A DNA stretch of 64,000 bases from Gymnothorax reevesii. Its lineage: Eukaryota > Chordata > Actinopteri > Anguilliformes > Muraenidae. Below the pieces are notes generated by a model that worked only from the letters and a program-made list of their open reading frames with translations, had not been told where the DNA came from and made no database searches. Location of the stretch: positions 40,878,611 through 40,942,610 of the forward strand of contig CM056582.1 of assembly GCA_029721435.1 (NCBI GenBank), in the 5' to 3' direction. The position numbers and the translations under genes were made by a program. Positions within the stretch are counted from its first letter, which is position 1, and each line of letters opens with the position of its first letter. Of the stretch, positions 38,566 through 48,580 are shown piece after piece.

Positions 38566-38790
38566 ACCGTGAACATACTGGAAGGACTGCCAGCTAAGCA
38601 GTACGCAAGCTATTTAACTGTGAACATGCTGGCAGGACTCCCAGCTAAGCAGTATGCAAGCTATTGAACCGTGAACATACTGGCAGGACTGCCAGCTAAA
38701 CAGTACGCAGGCTATTTAACCATGAACATACTGGCAGAACTGCCAGCTTAGCAGTTATTACGCAAGCTATTGTAACGTGAAGACGTTGCA
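38566..38790. repeat. about 52-bp minisatellite, 4 copies
   Basis: The unit GTGAACATACTGGCAGGACT followed by GCCAGCTAAGCAGTACGCAAGCTATT recurs four times, the last copy being truncated and changed (GTGAAGACGTTGCAGC). Confidence 0.9.
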
Positions 38791-38815
38791 GCAGTGGCCA
38801 GTTGTTTAGCTCAGT

Positions 38816-40316
38816 GGCGGTGAACCCTGGTCCCAGAGAGACGCAGTGTCTGCTGGTTTTTAGTGTTTCTCAGTACTTAATTGATGAATGAAAGCAGTTG
38901 ATTACACACTTAACTCATCTCTCTTAGTGTCTTAGGTTTAAATAGGGTAGAGAGTAGGGGTGTCAACATTTACATGTGTAAATGGTTACACGGATAACAA
39001 ATCATAACCGTTTAGAAAAATCAATAACGGTGTACACGTCATTTTTTCCTCCTCTTACTCCTCGTTCATTTCTCACCAATACATATAGTCGCCTATTTTT
39101 AGGGGTGATAATGTTGCCTGAAAGCTTCAGATAATAACATTTACTTACTATGCACTTAAATGTTCCCACTAGCACATACAGATGCACGGGGCGCAATGTT
39201 GCCTTGATATAAAAAAAAAAAAAACAAAAAAAAAAACCCCGCAGCCACAGCCAGTGTCGCGCCACTTCAAGAATAGGCTGCGGAGGACTTGAGAAGAGCG
39301 CAGCGCTCATCTTCAAATGTCGTGCAGCTGAAAACAAAAACTGTTAATGGCTTGTTATTTTAGGCTATATTGTTGCGTGTTGTTGTACGTTATATTGTTG
39401 GTTGGTGTTCTGTCGGCTTTTCACGACCTGATCATACATCCTCACGTCTAAAGAGGAGGAAGAAAACATTTTTTTTTCGCCAATTTTAGTGAATAATTGT
39501 GAGAGTCCCCCTCTACTTTTTTAACTTTGTGGATAAAAAGGTGAAGTTTTTTCCTCTCACTTCAGCTTACTTTGGCTTCTTTTTGAGTTGCTTTCTCTCG
39601 CCAATTCCACATTACTTTTACTATGAGACGTATATTAAAATTCAGACGCTGCTCCCTTTGCCAGAGAGGGTTTGCACTTTAAGTTTAAAAAAAAGTACAA
39701 ACGTGAGCAATAGTTAAAACGATGATTAAGCAAGGTTAACCCTTTTCAGCTTTCACTTGTACGTTTTCTTATCTGTCAGAATGATAGAGGATTTTATTTT
39801 CAACTCATTTTACTTTCTGTGGTTATATAGCGCAACTGCGATAGAAAAAGCTCAAATCTCCAACGTGTAACCAGGTACACGTCGGTTAGAAGTCCCGTGT
39901 ACACGTGTTGAAAAAATTGTAAACGTTGACACCCCTAGTAGAGAAAACCAAACTCTTCACACGCTGTGGCTCTCCGGGATCAGGGCTTGCTACCCCTGTC
40001 CTATTAACTTTTATCTTTACTTTGTATTTCTACTTCTACTCTACGCATTACAACTATGCTAAATGTCCAACTACATTGACAAATCTTGGTTTCCACGTAG
40101 ACTGCAGTCACAACCTGCATTTCTGCTTAATTGGCTCTGAGTCTTGTGGGTGGTTCCTGGTAATTGATTGATTGGTTTATTAATCCTTCAGTGCAGGAGT
40201 ATAGCTAACAGCGCAGGGTGTGCAGAGTTTGGTTTTCTCCACCTTATTTAAACCTAAGACAGCAGGTGAGATGAGTTAAGCACATAATCAACTGCTTTCA
40301 TTCATCAATTAAGTGC
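38816..40316. mobile_element. MITE pair in inverted orientation, split by a hAT element
   Basis: CTTAATTGATGAATGAAAGC near 38877 through GGTTTAAAT (38940), and GAGAAAACCAAACTCT after the hAT insert (39941), are mirrored by GTTTGGTTTTCTCC...CTTTCATTCATCAATTAAG at about 40225-40315. These look like two copies of one fish hAT-type MITE in opposite orientation, the left one interrupted by the element at 38955-39937. Confidence 0.75.
38955..39937. mobile_element. non-autonomous hAT transposon, 983 bp
   Basis: The left end TAGGGGTGTCAACATTTACA and the reverse complement of the right end TAGGGGTGTCAACGTTTACA differ at one position. The flanks GTAGAGAG (38947-38954) and GTAGAGAA (39938-39945) form an 8-bp target duplication with one change, as expected for hAT elements. 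The interior has no transposase. Removing it restores the surrounding MITE. Confidence 0.88.
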
Positions 40317-42321
40317 CACGGGTTTAGCCGGGTTAAACTACCACGGGTTTAGCTAATCTCTCGTGATATTTTATAATGAGTGCAGGGCATAATCTAGGTG
40401 GTTTCGGGGATCCATCAGATTGGGGAAACCAGTGTTGTTTACCAGTAAGCCTATCTGTTCGCAGACTTGATGAGATCACGTGTTGACCAAAAGATGTCGC
40501 CTTACCGCTTTCCAACGAAGCATGTTCCCTGTCACTAACCATGCCAGTGTGACTGGAATTTACTAAAAATTAAATAAATACATACATAAACGATTCTAAG
40601 CCTGGCAGGGGGGCAAAATAGGCCTGTAGTACACTGGGGGAAACCTTGCATTGGTACATTATCCATTCAAACTGGAGTATCTGTCCTTGTTCACAAGATT
40701 AGATAGTTGCTTTTTAATGAGAGCAGAACCCAAAAACAAGCCAATTCTGTTCCCTCACATTGTGTAAGATTGCCCATCCGCCTGCAAAAGTGCAGATAAT
40801 GCATTTGGAGGCTTTCTCAGTTTAGCTTATTTAGACTTTTGATTTTTAGGGCTTACATGTATCTACAGCCCAGGTGTGGGAGCCACAGAAGTCATTATCT
40901 CCTTCTCTGATGTTCCTTTGCGTCGTAAATCCCTCAGGTGTACGGAAAACATTTTATTGGTCTGTTCCCATCTAAAGAAAGCAGTCAGGAAATCAATAAA
41001 AAATGCCCACATCTGTCGAAACAAACTCATCACTGCAACCTCAATGAGCTATGGGAAGAATTATCAGCCAGCACCTCTAGTGGAAGTTATAGTCCCCTTT
41101 CACTAAAGGGTTGATACAGATTAGATAATAAAACCATTTAGTTCCTACTCTAGATATCATCGGACCAAAAATAGGAAGCAGACTCTTCCCTGGTGTCGAA
41201 CTTTGGGTGAGAGCCAGTGAACACTTTTAAGGGGCATACTCAGTAATGAGCTTAAATAGCTTTGCGTACTTTCTTTCACCCTTCTTCCATTACAGATGTG
41301 TTTATGGGATCTGCCATGAAAACCAGTTTCTCAGGTGTAGTGTTGAAGTTAATGAGAAAATATGGCTTGTCGGTTTCCAAAATGTCAGTGTTGGGGAGAA
41401 AAAAAATCAAGGCGCTTCCAGTCACATGAACAGGGAGCAAATGGGTGAGAGTTTTCCCATTGATGCTGACCACCAACTTCCTGAATGTGATGTGAAGCCC
41501 TGCAAATTCCATGCCCCATCTCTGCCCCCTACTCCTTTAACAAAGAGTGTGGGCTTGCAGTTGTGAAGTCTACCCTGTAGACGGTCATCAGTCAATGTAT
41601 ATGTGGTGGTCATGTATGGATCAGTCAATGCATTTGCCCTTAATCTCCTGTTAAGTTGGATGGACTCTCTAAAGTGGCCTTTGAGAACAGTGCCATGTGA
41701 TGCATGTTGTGAATCTCTAGCAAGCGGAATGCTGTGTAGTGAATGACGTAGTGCATTATAGGCCTCGGTGACACTATGCAAAGTTTACTTCTCAATCACT
41801 TCCCAAAGTTTCAAATGCACGATCACACTTCCAACAAACTTCTTGAAGATTGAGCAATGGCAAACTACTCGTAGTTTGGGCCACTACCCAGCAATGGCAG
41901 AAACCGCGCCCATCCTCAGCTGTCATGGAAAAAGTACAACGAATCTGATATTATGCATGCTGTACCTGCGTGGTGCCTCGTACCAACCTGTGCATGATAT
42001 TTGCGTTTGATTGTGTTAATTTTTTTTGTTTTAGGTGCTGTTTTCTCCCTTCAAATAAAGGTCTTGACACTCAGGGGTATTTTTGTTGTGCAATAAATTT
42101 ACACGGCAATATATATTTTTTTCAAACTGTTGTTCATGTTATGAGTGCTTTCACATTGAAGGTGAATATTATGCGGTGAAAAGGCGAAGTGATTATTTTT
42201 CGGATTGAGGTTGATTTTTATGAGCTTTCGCATGGCTAAAACGGCAAACAATTTGGAAGTAGAAGAAGAATCCAGGCCACAGTGACGACGAGAGCACAGG
42301 CAACCAAACTCATGCTTATCA

Positions 42322-42562
42322 ACTAGAGCTGTGCTCAGAGCGCAAGTACTTCCGCCCACAATTTTCAGGAATTTTTTTTTACCTTGACCTTTGACGTATG
42401 AAGGTAAAATTCAATAGGCCTCTATTCTGGGGTGAGGCCTACCGATTGCTAAATTTTGGTGATAACGAGACCAAAACTGTATCCTGCAGGTTGTTCACGA
42501 ACAAACAGACAAACAAACAAACGGCACCGATCGCATAACCTCCTGCCTCCTGGCAGAGGTAA
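42322..42562. mobile_element. SINE-like insertion in copy 1 of the dimer
   Basis: Copy 2 reads CTCATACTTTACAATAATGC where copy 1 has about 240 extra bases, beginning near AACTAGAGCTGTGCTCAGAG and ending TCCTGGCAGAGGTAATAATG. The ending GGCAGAGGTAATAA and the (ACAA)n-type run near 42505-42520 are familiar from a widespread fish interspersed repeat. Exact ends depend on the alignment. Confidence 0.6.
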
Positions 42563-43243
42563 TAATGCTCCTTGATTAACTACTCTAGCCTATAATCAGT
42601 AGCCTGTCTACTGCTGCCATTCACTGGACTATGATTTTAACAGTCTCACAACATAACTCACCTTACAATCTATCCAAATTATGGCAAATTCTATACAGGG
42701 AGCAGTGAAAGGGGTTCGGAGATCCTTTAAGTACAATTTGAATATATTCCTCTTCTTTTACCGAGTGAGGAGGATGATGACAGGATTTTCATCCCCGAAT
42801 GATGTTGAATCCATAGTTTCATTTGAAGGATGATTTGCCGCAAATCAAATCGAACCTTTTATTGATCAACTGTTGCAAGTTAGCATTACTGCCGGTATGA
42901 ATACTTTTGATGTGAAATATTCAGAAGCGAATCATTCGCTTTTTAGTTCCGTTTATTCCTCACGCCCCCGGTGTATAAAGACCTTCAGTCAGCTTGAGGA
43001 ATTCTGAAAATGGGATGGATTTGATTCTGCAGGAGATCAAACGTCGTTTTAGACGTGCAGATCATGAAAGGCAGAGGAGACTGTTCGGCTAAATTCTTCA
43101 CAGGCAAAATGACCTAACAATAATGATATGCGTGTTTCTCACTAGCTCCGTATCTCTCGCTGTACCTCTCTTCAACAGTAACTCTGTAAAATCACGACAC
43201 GATCAATAGCATGCAGGCTAACTTGATGAGTAAAACATATATA

Positions 43244-44749
43244 CTCAGCAACAAAAGTTTCTGTGACACCAATATTGTTAATTATTTTTCATAACGCAAT
43301 TATGAAATTGTCATACATGGTGATATCAGACTGAAACAGTACACGTAAACACAACATTGAAATGGAAATCATGAAAATGCGAGAAAATGACTTTGCACGT
43401 GAAAATGTGCGTAAATCATGCTTGTGGATGGCAATAAAAGAGGAGAATTTTTGGAATGTTCACATTGTGCCTGATGAACGACGGAAGCATCACTTATCGA
43501 AAACACAGCCATTTCGGATCAGGAACTCTACCCTCTAAATGCCAAGACTGTCTGAAAATAATCGGTGGAGGGCCATTGGGATGATTGAATCCGGAACCTC
43601 GCAGAGGGAAGTTGCTCATCGCTTGAATGTCCACCGAAACACCATTTGGAACTTATGGCAGCGTCATCAGCAGACAAGACATGTCAGAGACCGTCCTCGC
43701 AGCGGCTGTCCACGAGTAACCACTCCCAGACAGGACAACTGGATTCGAACAACCCATCTCCGAAATCGATTCCAACCTGCAACCATAACTGCAAGAACGA
43801 TACCTGGTTTGAGGCGACTGTCTGCACAGACAATCCGTCGCCGTCTCCGTCATTTTGGCATTGTCCCACGTCGGCCAGCAAGACGTCCAATACTCACAGT
43901 ACAACACCGACGACTGCGTCTACAGTGGGCACAACAACATCGACGGTGGATCCAACGTCAGTGGGATCTTGTACTCTTCACTGATGAATCAAGATTCATG
44001 CTTAACCGATGTGATGGTCATTTACGTGTATACCGTCGACGTGGAGAACGTTATGCCAACAACTGTGTTCAGGAATTTGATCGTTTTGGAGGTGGTAGTG
44101 TCATGATTTGGGGAGGGATCACGGCTAGAAACAGAACAGATTTGCTTGTTATTGATGGAAATCTGAGAGGTCAAAGATATCGCGATGAAGTGCTACGGCC
44201 ATTGGTGGTACCGTTTTTGATGCAACATGGTCCCGGAATAACGCTGCAACATGATAACGCCAGACCACACGTTGCAAGGATTGTACAGCAGTATCTGATG
44301 CAACAACATGTCAATGTCCTGCCATGGCCAGCCAGATCCCCAGACATGTCCCCAATCGAGCATCTTTGGGACGAGATGGATCGACGTTTGCGGCGGTTGG
44401 ATAACCCGCCAGCTACACTCCAGGAATTGCGACAACGTCTACGTCAGATTTGGAATGACATCCCACAGCAATTTCTGGCACATCTGATTCGGTCCATGCG
44501 CCGGAGATGCGTTGCTTGCATCATGGCACGAGGAAGTCACACCCGGTATTGAAGTGTGAAGGTCACAATTGGTTAGACGTCAGACAAGTGCTTCATGACG
44601 CATGAAAATGACATTTTTCGTTTTGAGTGACGTTGGCACTGAAAAGTCAATGTTTCTCCTGTTAAATAAACATATTGATTGCATTGAGATCTTTGCGTGT
44701 CATTTATAACATACACATAAATGGTGTCACAGAAACTTTTGTTGCTGAG
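43244..44749 (+). mobile_element. complete, apparently intact Tc1-family transposon
   Basis: A 1,506-bp element is bounded by TA (43242-43243 and 44750-44751). It has perfect 28-bp terminal inverted repeats starting CTCAGCAACAAAAGTTTCTG (43244-43271 and 44722-44749). It holds one uninterrupted transposase gene on the plus strand. The 5' leader is about 270 bp and the 3' trailer about 170 bp. The sister copy of the host repeat (near 47578-47600) lacks the element, confirming insertion. The short terminal repeats, without the 200-bp IR/DR structure common in fish Tc1 copies, the intact gene and the identical ends suggest a young, possibly autonomous element. Confidence 0.95.
43539..44552 (+). 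CDS. Tc1-type DD34E transposase, full length
   Basis: This 337-residue protein has no frameshift or stop. The N-terminus (MPRLSENNRWRAIGM, then GTSQREVAHRLNVHRNTIWN, residues 19-38) is the first helix-turn-helix that binds the terminal repeats. SGCPR (55-59) takes the place of the GRPR linker. A second HTH follows around residues 83-108 (ITARTIPGLRRLSAQTIRRR). Catalytic acids are D149 in FTDESRF, D239 in QHDNARPHVA and E274 in SPIEHLWDE; 34 residues lie between the last two, hence DD34E. The glycine-rich box GGGSVMIWGGI is at 184-194. The length matches Tc1 transposases. It would excise and integrate at TA in the nucleus. The high Arg content and style differ from the fish Tc1 remnants elsewhere in the window. 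The start is the first Met of the typical N-terminus. Confidence 0.96.
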   Translation: MPRLSENNRWRAIGMIESGTSQREVAHRLNVHRNTIWNLWQRHQQTRHVRDRPRSGCPRVTTPRQDNWIRTTHLRNRFQPATITARTIPGLRRLSAQTIRRRLRHFGIVPRRPARRPILTVQHRRLRLQWAQQHRRWIQRQWDLVLFTDESRFMLNRCDGHLRVYRRRGERYANNCVQEFDRFGGGSVMIWGGITARNRTDLLVIDGNLRGQRYRDEVLRPLVVPFLMQHGPGITLQHDNARPHVARIVQQYLMQQHVNVLPWPARSPDMSPIEHLWDEMDRRLRRLDNPPATLQELRQRLRQIWNDIPQQFLAHLIRSMRRRCVACIMARGSHTRY

Positions 44750-44783
44750 TATATGAACACTGCGCAAAAAATGTAAACAAACA

Positions 44784-45402
44784 GATGATGTTGTGCGATC
44801 TCTGGTCCCCTCACATGACTTCCGTCGCATATTATGCTCAGTTTGCATCAGATTCCGTCATTTGAGTCATCTACGTGATTTCTGTAGTAACAAATTATTC
44901 TTTGAAATAAATAAGGCAATCCCTAGCATTTAAACGCAATGGTTAGTACAGACGTTGGCAGACTTTTAGAAAATTGTTTGATTGTACTGAAGTAACAAAC
45001 TAGCTAGCATGATAATAAGGCAACAGGTCCCTTCTACTGTAATAATTGCTAGCTAGCTTGCTAGATAAAGTGATAAACCATTTAATGATTAGCTGGCACA
45101 CCAGTGTAGCAAGCCAGGCAGCTAACTTGCTAGTAAGGTAAGAGTCAGATTCTTCTATTATAATCGCTAGTTTGCTAACGTAAGTGATAACAAACTGTTT
45201 AATGATTCGCTTAGACACCTGTGTAGCGAGCTAGCCAGCTAGATTGCTAATAAGGCTTGGATATACCACATGCGTGCAGCCACAATTCAATTAATTCTGT
45301 GCTATTTCAATAGTGAGCTATATGATAATCTTGTAATACATGTTATTTGATGCATTGTGGGACTATTTTTTATGGGGGGGGGGGGAAGATTTTACACAAC
45401 AA
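44784..45402. repeat. extra segment in copy 1 with a 135-bp internal duplication
   Basis: Relative to copy 2 this stretch is additional (or was deleted from copy 2). It contains two diverged direct copies of a GCTAGC-rich unit (about 44995-45120 and 45130-45255) sharing TGATAA(A/C)...TTTAATGATT(A/C)G and CACC(A/T)GTGTAGC. A run of about 10 G residues follows at 45376-45385. Confidence 0.6.
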
Positions 45403-46444
45403 TGGCATGGCAGTAGATGGTATTAATCACGTGACAAGCTAAGCATAGTTTCTATACAGCTTGGCCTGATCACCGAAAACTTTGAGAAGTTTTGTGGGAA
45501 GCAAGAAGCTTCTCAAGTTGGAGAAGGAAGTTTTGCGGGATGTTTCGCTAGTTTGCAGTCAGATTATCCAAACTACGAGAAATAAAAATACCAGTAAGTG
45601 AAACTACGCATGAGCCCTGGTCAGACTACTCGAAGTTTACTTCTCGATCACTTCCGGAAGTTGCAAGTGCGCGATCACACTACCGACAAACTTTGTGAAG
45701 TTTGAGCGATGCGTACTTGTAGCTTAAGCCGCTATCGCACATGCTCCGCAATGGCAAAAACCATGCTGATCCTCTGTTGTCAAGGAAATGGTACAGCGAA
45801 TCTGATGCAGGAAATGCAATGCAAATTAGGTCTGTCGTACCAACTTGATCTTCTGGTTTGATCGTGTCAAATTCCTTTTTTTTATTTTATTCTTTTAGTT
45901 GCCGTCTTCTCCCTTCAAATGAAGGTCTTGACACACCGGTGGTATTTTTTTAGTGCAATAAATTTGCACTGAGATATATTTTTTTAGAACCGTTTTTACT
46001 ATGAGTGCTTTCACATTAAAGGTGAATATAATGAGGCGAAAAGGCGAAGTAATTATTTTTCGGATTGAGGTTGATTCTTTCGCAAGGCGAGAACGGCAAA
46101 CAAAGAGTAAGTAGAAGAAGAATCTAGGCAGAGAAGACGAAGAACAAAATCAAAGAAACTCATACTTTACAATAATGCTCCTTCTTGATTAACTCCTATA
46201 GCCTATAGTCAATAGCCTGTCTTCTGCTTCCATCTGCTGGACTATAATTTCATCTGTCTCGCAGCGTAACTCACTTTACAATCTATCCATATAATGGCAA
46301 ATTCTACGCAGGCCGCGGGGAAAGAGGTTCGGAGATCCTGTATTTAAGTACACTTTAAATTTATACATTCTTTCGGCGAGTGAGGAGAATAAGGACGAGA
46401 TTTTCATCACCGAATGGTATGAAATCCATAATTTGATTTGAAGG

Positions 46445-47188
46445 TGTGGTGGGAAAAATATCCCAAAATGCTCTAAATTCAGAGTATTAGCATAATCACA
46501 GCTCAACAGAGAGAACTCAGCCAGGTTCTTATGGCCCCTTAGAACTGCTGCAAGACTGTTGAGCTGAGGAGAAACAAAAACTCATAAATCTGTCAAAAAA
46601 GCAAGATAAGAAGGCCTCTAGCAGACAAGCCAAGGCTGGCTAGATGAGCTAATCTTCCGGAATTATCATATTGGTTGTCAACCAATAAGCAGCTTCATCA
46701 TATGAGCCGGCTCACTCCAGTTTATTCCAGAAATATCCAGGAATCCAGCCAACTTGGGCCTCCACACTGGCCCTCAAGTGAACCTTAGGTTCAGGAGGAT
46801 CAGATATGGTCTTTGAGCATCTCCGGTGGCCAAAAATTTATTTGCACTATGATGTAATGGCAAGGTTGTAACTGAGGATGGAGGGTTGCTATATGACAAT
46901 GAAACAATCAGAAAGTAATAATGTTGGATAAGGTGGGATGAGTCACGTTTAATCCCACCTAGAGGAATGTGTCAAAAGGGTAATAGGTAAGAGGGTTCGA
47001 ACAGTCAGTGGTCAGTCTGTGTCGGGTGATTGAAGAAGAATGAATGCTATGTGGTTTGCGCAGCCTGGGTTTTGTATTTCACTTTGAGCGACTTGAAATA
47101 AACCCGATCGCATCAGACTTTGGAGAATGTGTCCTTTCCTTGAAGGTAGATTTACAGGGGCCAGGGTCCACAAGTGTTTTCACCCACA
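46445..47188 (+). mobile_element. solo LTR of a retrovirus-like element
   Basis: The insertion in copy 2 starts TGTGGTGGG and ends CACCCACA, that is TG...CA with TGTGG/CCACA inverted ends. It is flanked by the 4-bp duplication AAGG (46441-46444, 47189-47192). Copy 1 has the uninterrupted site GAAGGATGA. Near the 3' part, CACTTTGAGCGACTTG+AAATAAACCC looks like an LTR polyadenylation signal region. The size of 744 bp fits an endogenous retrovirus or Ty3/gypsy LTR. No internal viral genes remain, so it is a recombined solo LTR. Confidence 0.85.
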
Positions 47189-48295
47189 AAGGATGAGCTG
47201 CCGGAAATCTTTTCAAACCTTTTATTGATTAACTACTTCGCGTTGTTGCCGGTATGAATACTTCTGATGCGAAATATTCGGAGGTGAATCATTTGCTTTT
47301 TCGTCTTTTTTTATTCGTCACGCCCCTGGTGTATAATAACCTTAAGTGAGCTCAAGGAATTCTTAAAATGGGATGGATTTTATATTCAGCTATGATTTGG
47401 CTGGAGATCAAACATTGTTGTAGACATGAAGAACATGAAGGGCTGTGGAGACCCTTCAGCTACATTTGCCACAGGCAAAATAACCTGAGTATAGTGATGT
47501 GTGTTTTTTCAACATTAACTTGGTAAAATCATGACACTACCAAATTGTAGCATGCAGGCTGGCTTGATGAGTAGAACGTACATACGAGTACACCAGCAAA
47601 AAATATAAACAAGCAGACGGCATGGCAGCAGATGGTATTAATCACGTGACAAACTAGCATAGTTTCAAGATAGCTTGGCCAGACCACCGAAAACTTCACA
47701 AATTGGAGTGGGCAGTTTCGTGGGAAGTTTCGTTCGCAAGTTTTCGAGAAGTTTGCGGTCAGACTGTCCAAACTACGAGAAGTAAAATATCGGGAAGTGA
47801 AACTACACATTTCATGTAGTCTGACTGGGGCTATAGATGCATTGTTGTGCAACATGTGGCATTTCCATGGTGATCATCCTGTGGCATTGTAGATGGCTCA
47901 CTAAAACAGTCACCCTTTTAGCCCCATACCAACCCACCCGTGTACACGCAAATTCACTCAGTACATGTGCGCTCACTCGCTTACCAATCCAGAACCTTCA
48001 ACCTGTTTTCTGACTGACTGACTGACTGAGTGATTCAATCTCTCATGTGTCCACAATCATAAACACTCATACATGCACACGCACACATACGCATTAACCT
48101 ACACAGTTTTCCCTGGAAATCTCTGTACAAGCAATATTTTCTCATTCCATGTCAGCCAGTGTGACTCTTTGGCACCTCTCTCTGATAAGGCAGATTCCCC
48201 TGAATTATTACCGCACTCATACCCCCAGTGCTGAGCTGCTGGTACAGCCCCTCCATATCCTTAAACTCTGCCTAACACTTTTCTCCTTCCTTTAG

Positions 48296-48340
48296 GAACC
48301 ACAGACCACTGTGGTGCACAACCCTGCTGATGGGACCAAG
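48296..48340 (+). CDS. camk2g: camk2g exon K: linker exon EPQTTVVHNPADGTK
   Basis: This is a 45-nt exon after TTCCTTTAG and before GTAGGC. It reads EPQTTVVHNPADGTK in phase 0 at both ends. Gamma in mammals has EPQTTVVHNATDGIK and beta EPQTTVIHNPVDGIK, so the call is secure. It is a cassette exon in known CAMK2 genes, and the phase-0 borders allow skipping without a frameshift. The next intron is only 194 nt. Confidence 0.95.
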
Positions 48341-48534
48341 GTAGGCTTCCCCCCCAATCAGTGTATGGAACAGGTCGAAGTCTTCAACTTCATGCTCCAC
48401 TGTCTCTGCTTGGGATCCTGTGCTCTATCATCCCATCTCTGGTTGTCTGTCTTGTCGCTTTTTCCATAATCTCTTTTGTTTTATTTCTTTTTCATTCTCT
48501 CCCAATCTCTCCCTCCCTCTCTGTCTCCCTTCAG
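48341..48534 (+). other. camk2g: short intron K-L
   Basis: 194 nt with GTAGGC at the start and a long CT-rich tract (CCCTCCCTCTCTGTCTCCCTTCAG) at the end. No other feature. Confidence 0.85.
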
Positions 48535-48580
48535 GGCTCTTCAGAGAGCTGTAACACCACAGAAGAAGAGGAAGTGAAAG
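48535..48580 (+). CDS. camk2g: camk2g exon L: linker exon GSSESCNTTEEEEVK
   Basis: This is a 46-nt exon after CCTTCAG and before GTAGGA. It reads GSSESCNTTEEEEVK and one base of the next codon (phase 1). The match to GSTESCNTTTEDEDLK of mammalian gamma is clear. Its phase-1 end fits the G|CC Ala codon that opens the constant RKQEIIK hub exon in the family. A second donor, GTACAT, lies 9 nt further on at 48590, also in phase 1, and would add Gly-Arg-Lys. The acidic EEEE run replaces EDED. Confidence 0.94.

Larger units (their letters stand above)
41761..47831. mobile_element. tandem dimer of a long DNA element with four later insertions or indels
   Basis: Copy 1 (41761-45612) and copy 2 (45613-47831) share the same order of phrases: TTTACTTCTC(A/G)ATCACTTCC, CAAA(T/TG)AAGGTCTTGACAC, ATTATTTTTCGGATTGAGGT, CTCACCTTACAATCTATCCA/ACTTTACAATCTATCC, GAATAC TTC/TTTTGATG and AAATGGGATGGATTT, TGGTATTAATCACGTGAC. 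The outer ends are inverted: AGCCCTGGTCAGACTAC at the start of copy 2 against GTAGTCTGACTGGGGC at the end. TATA flanks both sides (41757-41760, 47832-47835). No transposase is seen, so the element is non-autonomous or decayed. Superfamily unknown. Confidence 0.8.
36840..48295 (+). other. camk2g: large intron J-K (11.5 kb), transposon-dense
   Basis: Two minisatellites, a hAT-in-MITE nest, a tandem dimer of a DNA element with several insertions, and retroposon tails make up most of it. 36860-37230, 40320-41760 and 47840-48295 show no recognised element (a GACT run lies at about 48012-48027). No exon of camk2g was found inside. Confidence 0.6.

Noticed and set aside
43646..44435. Overlapping frames on both strands inside the Tc1 transposase
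   Set aside because: Shadows of the 337-codon transposase gene; only that frame has the DD34E motifs.
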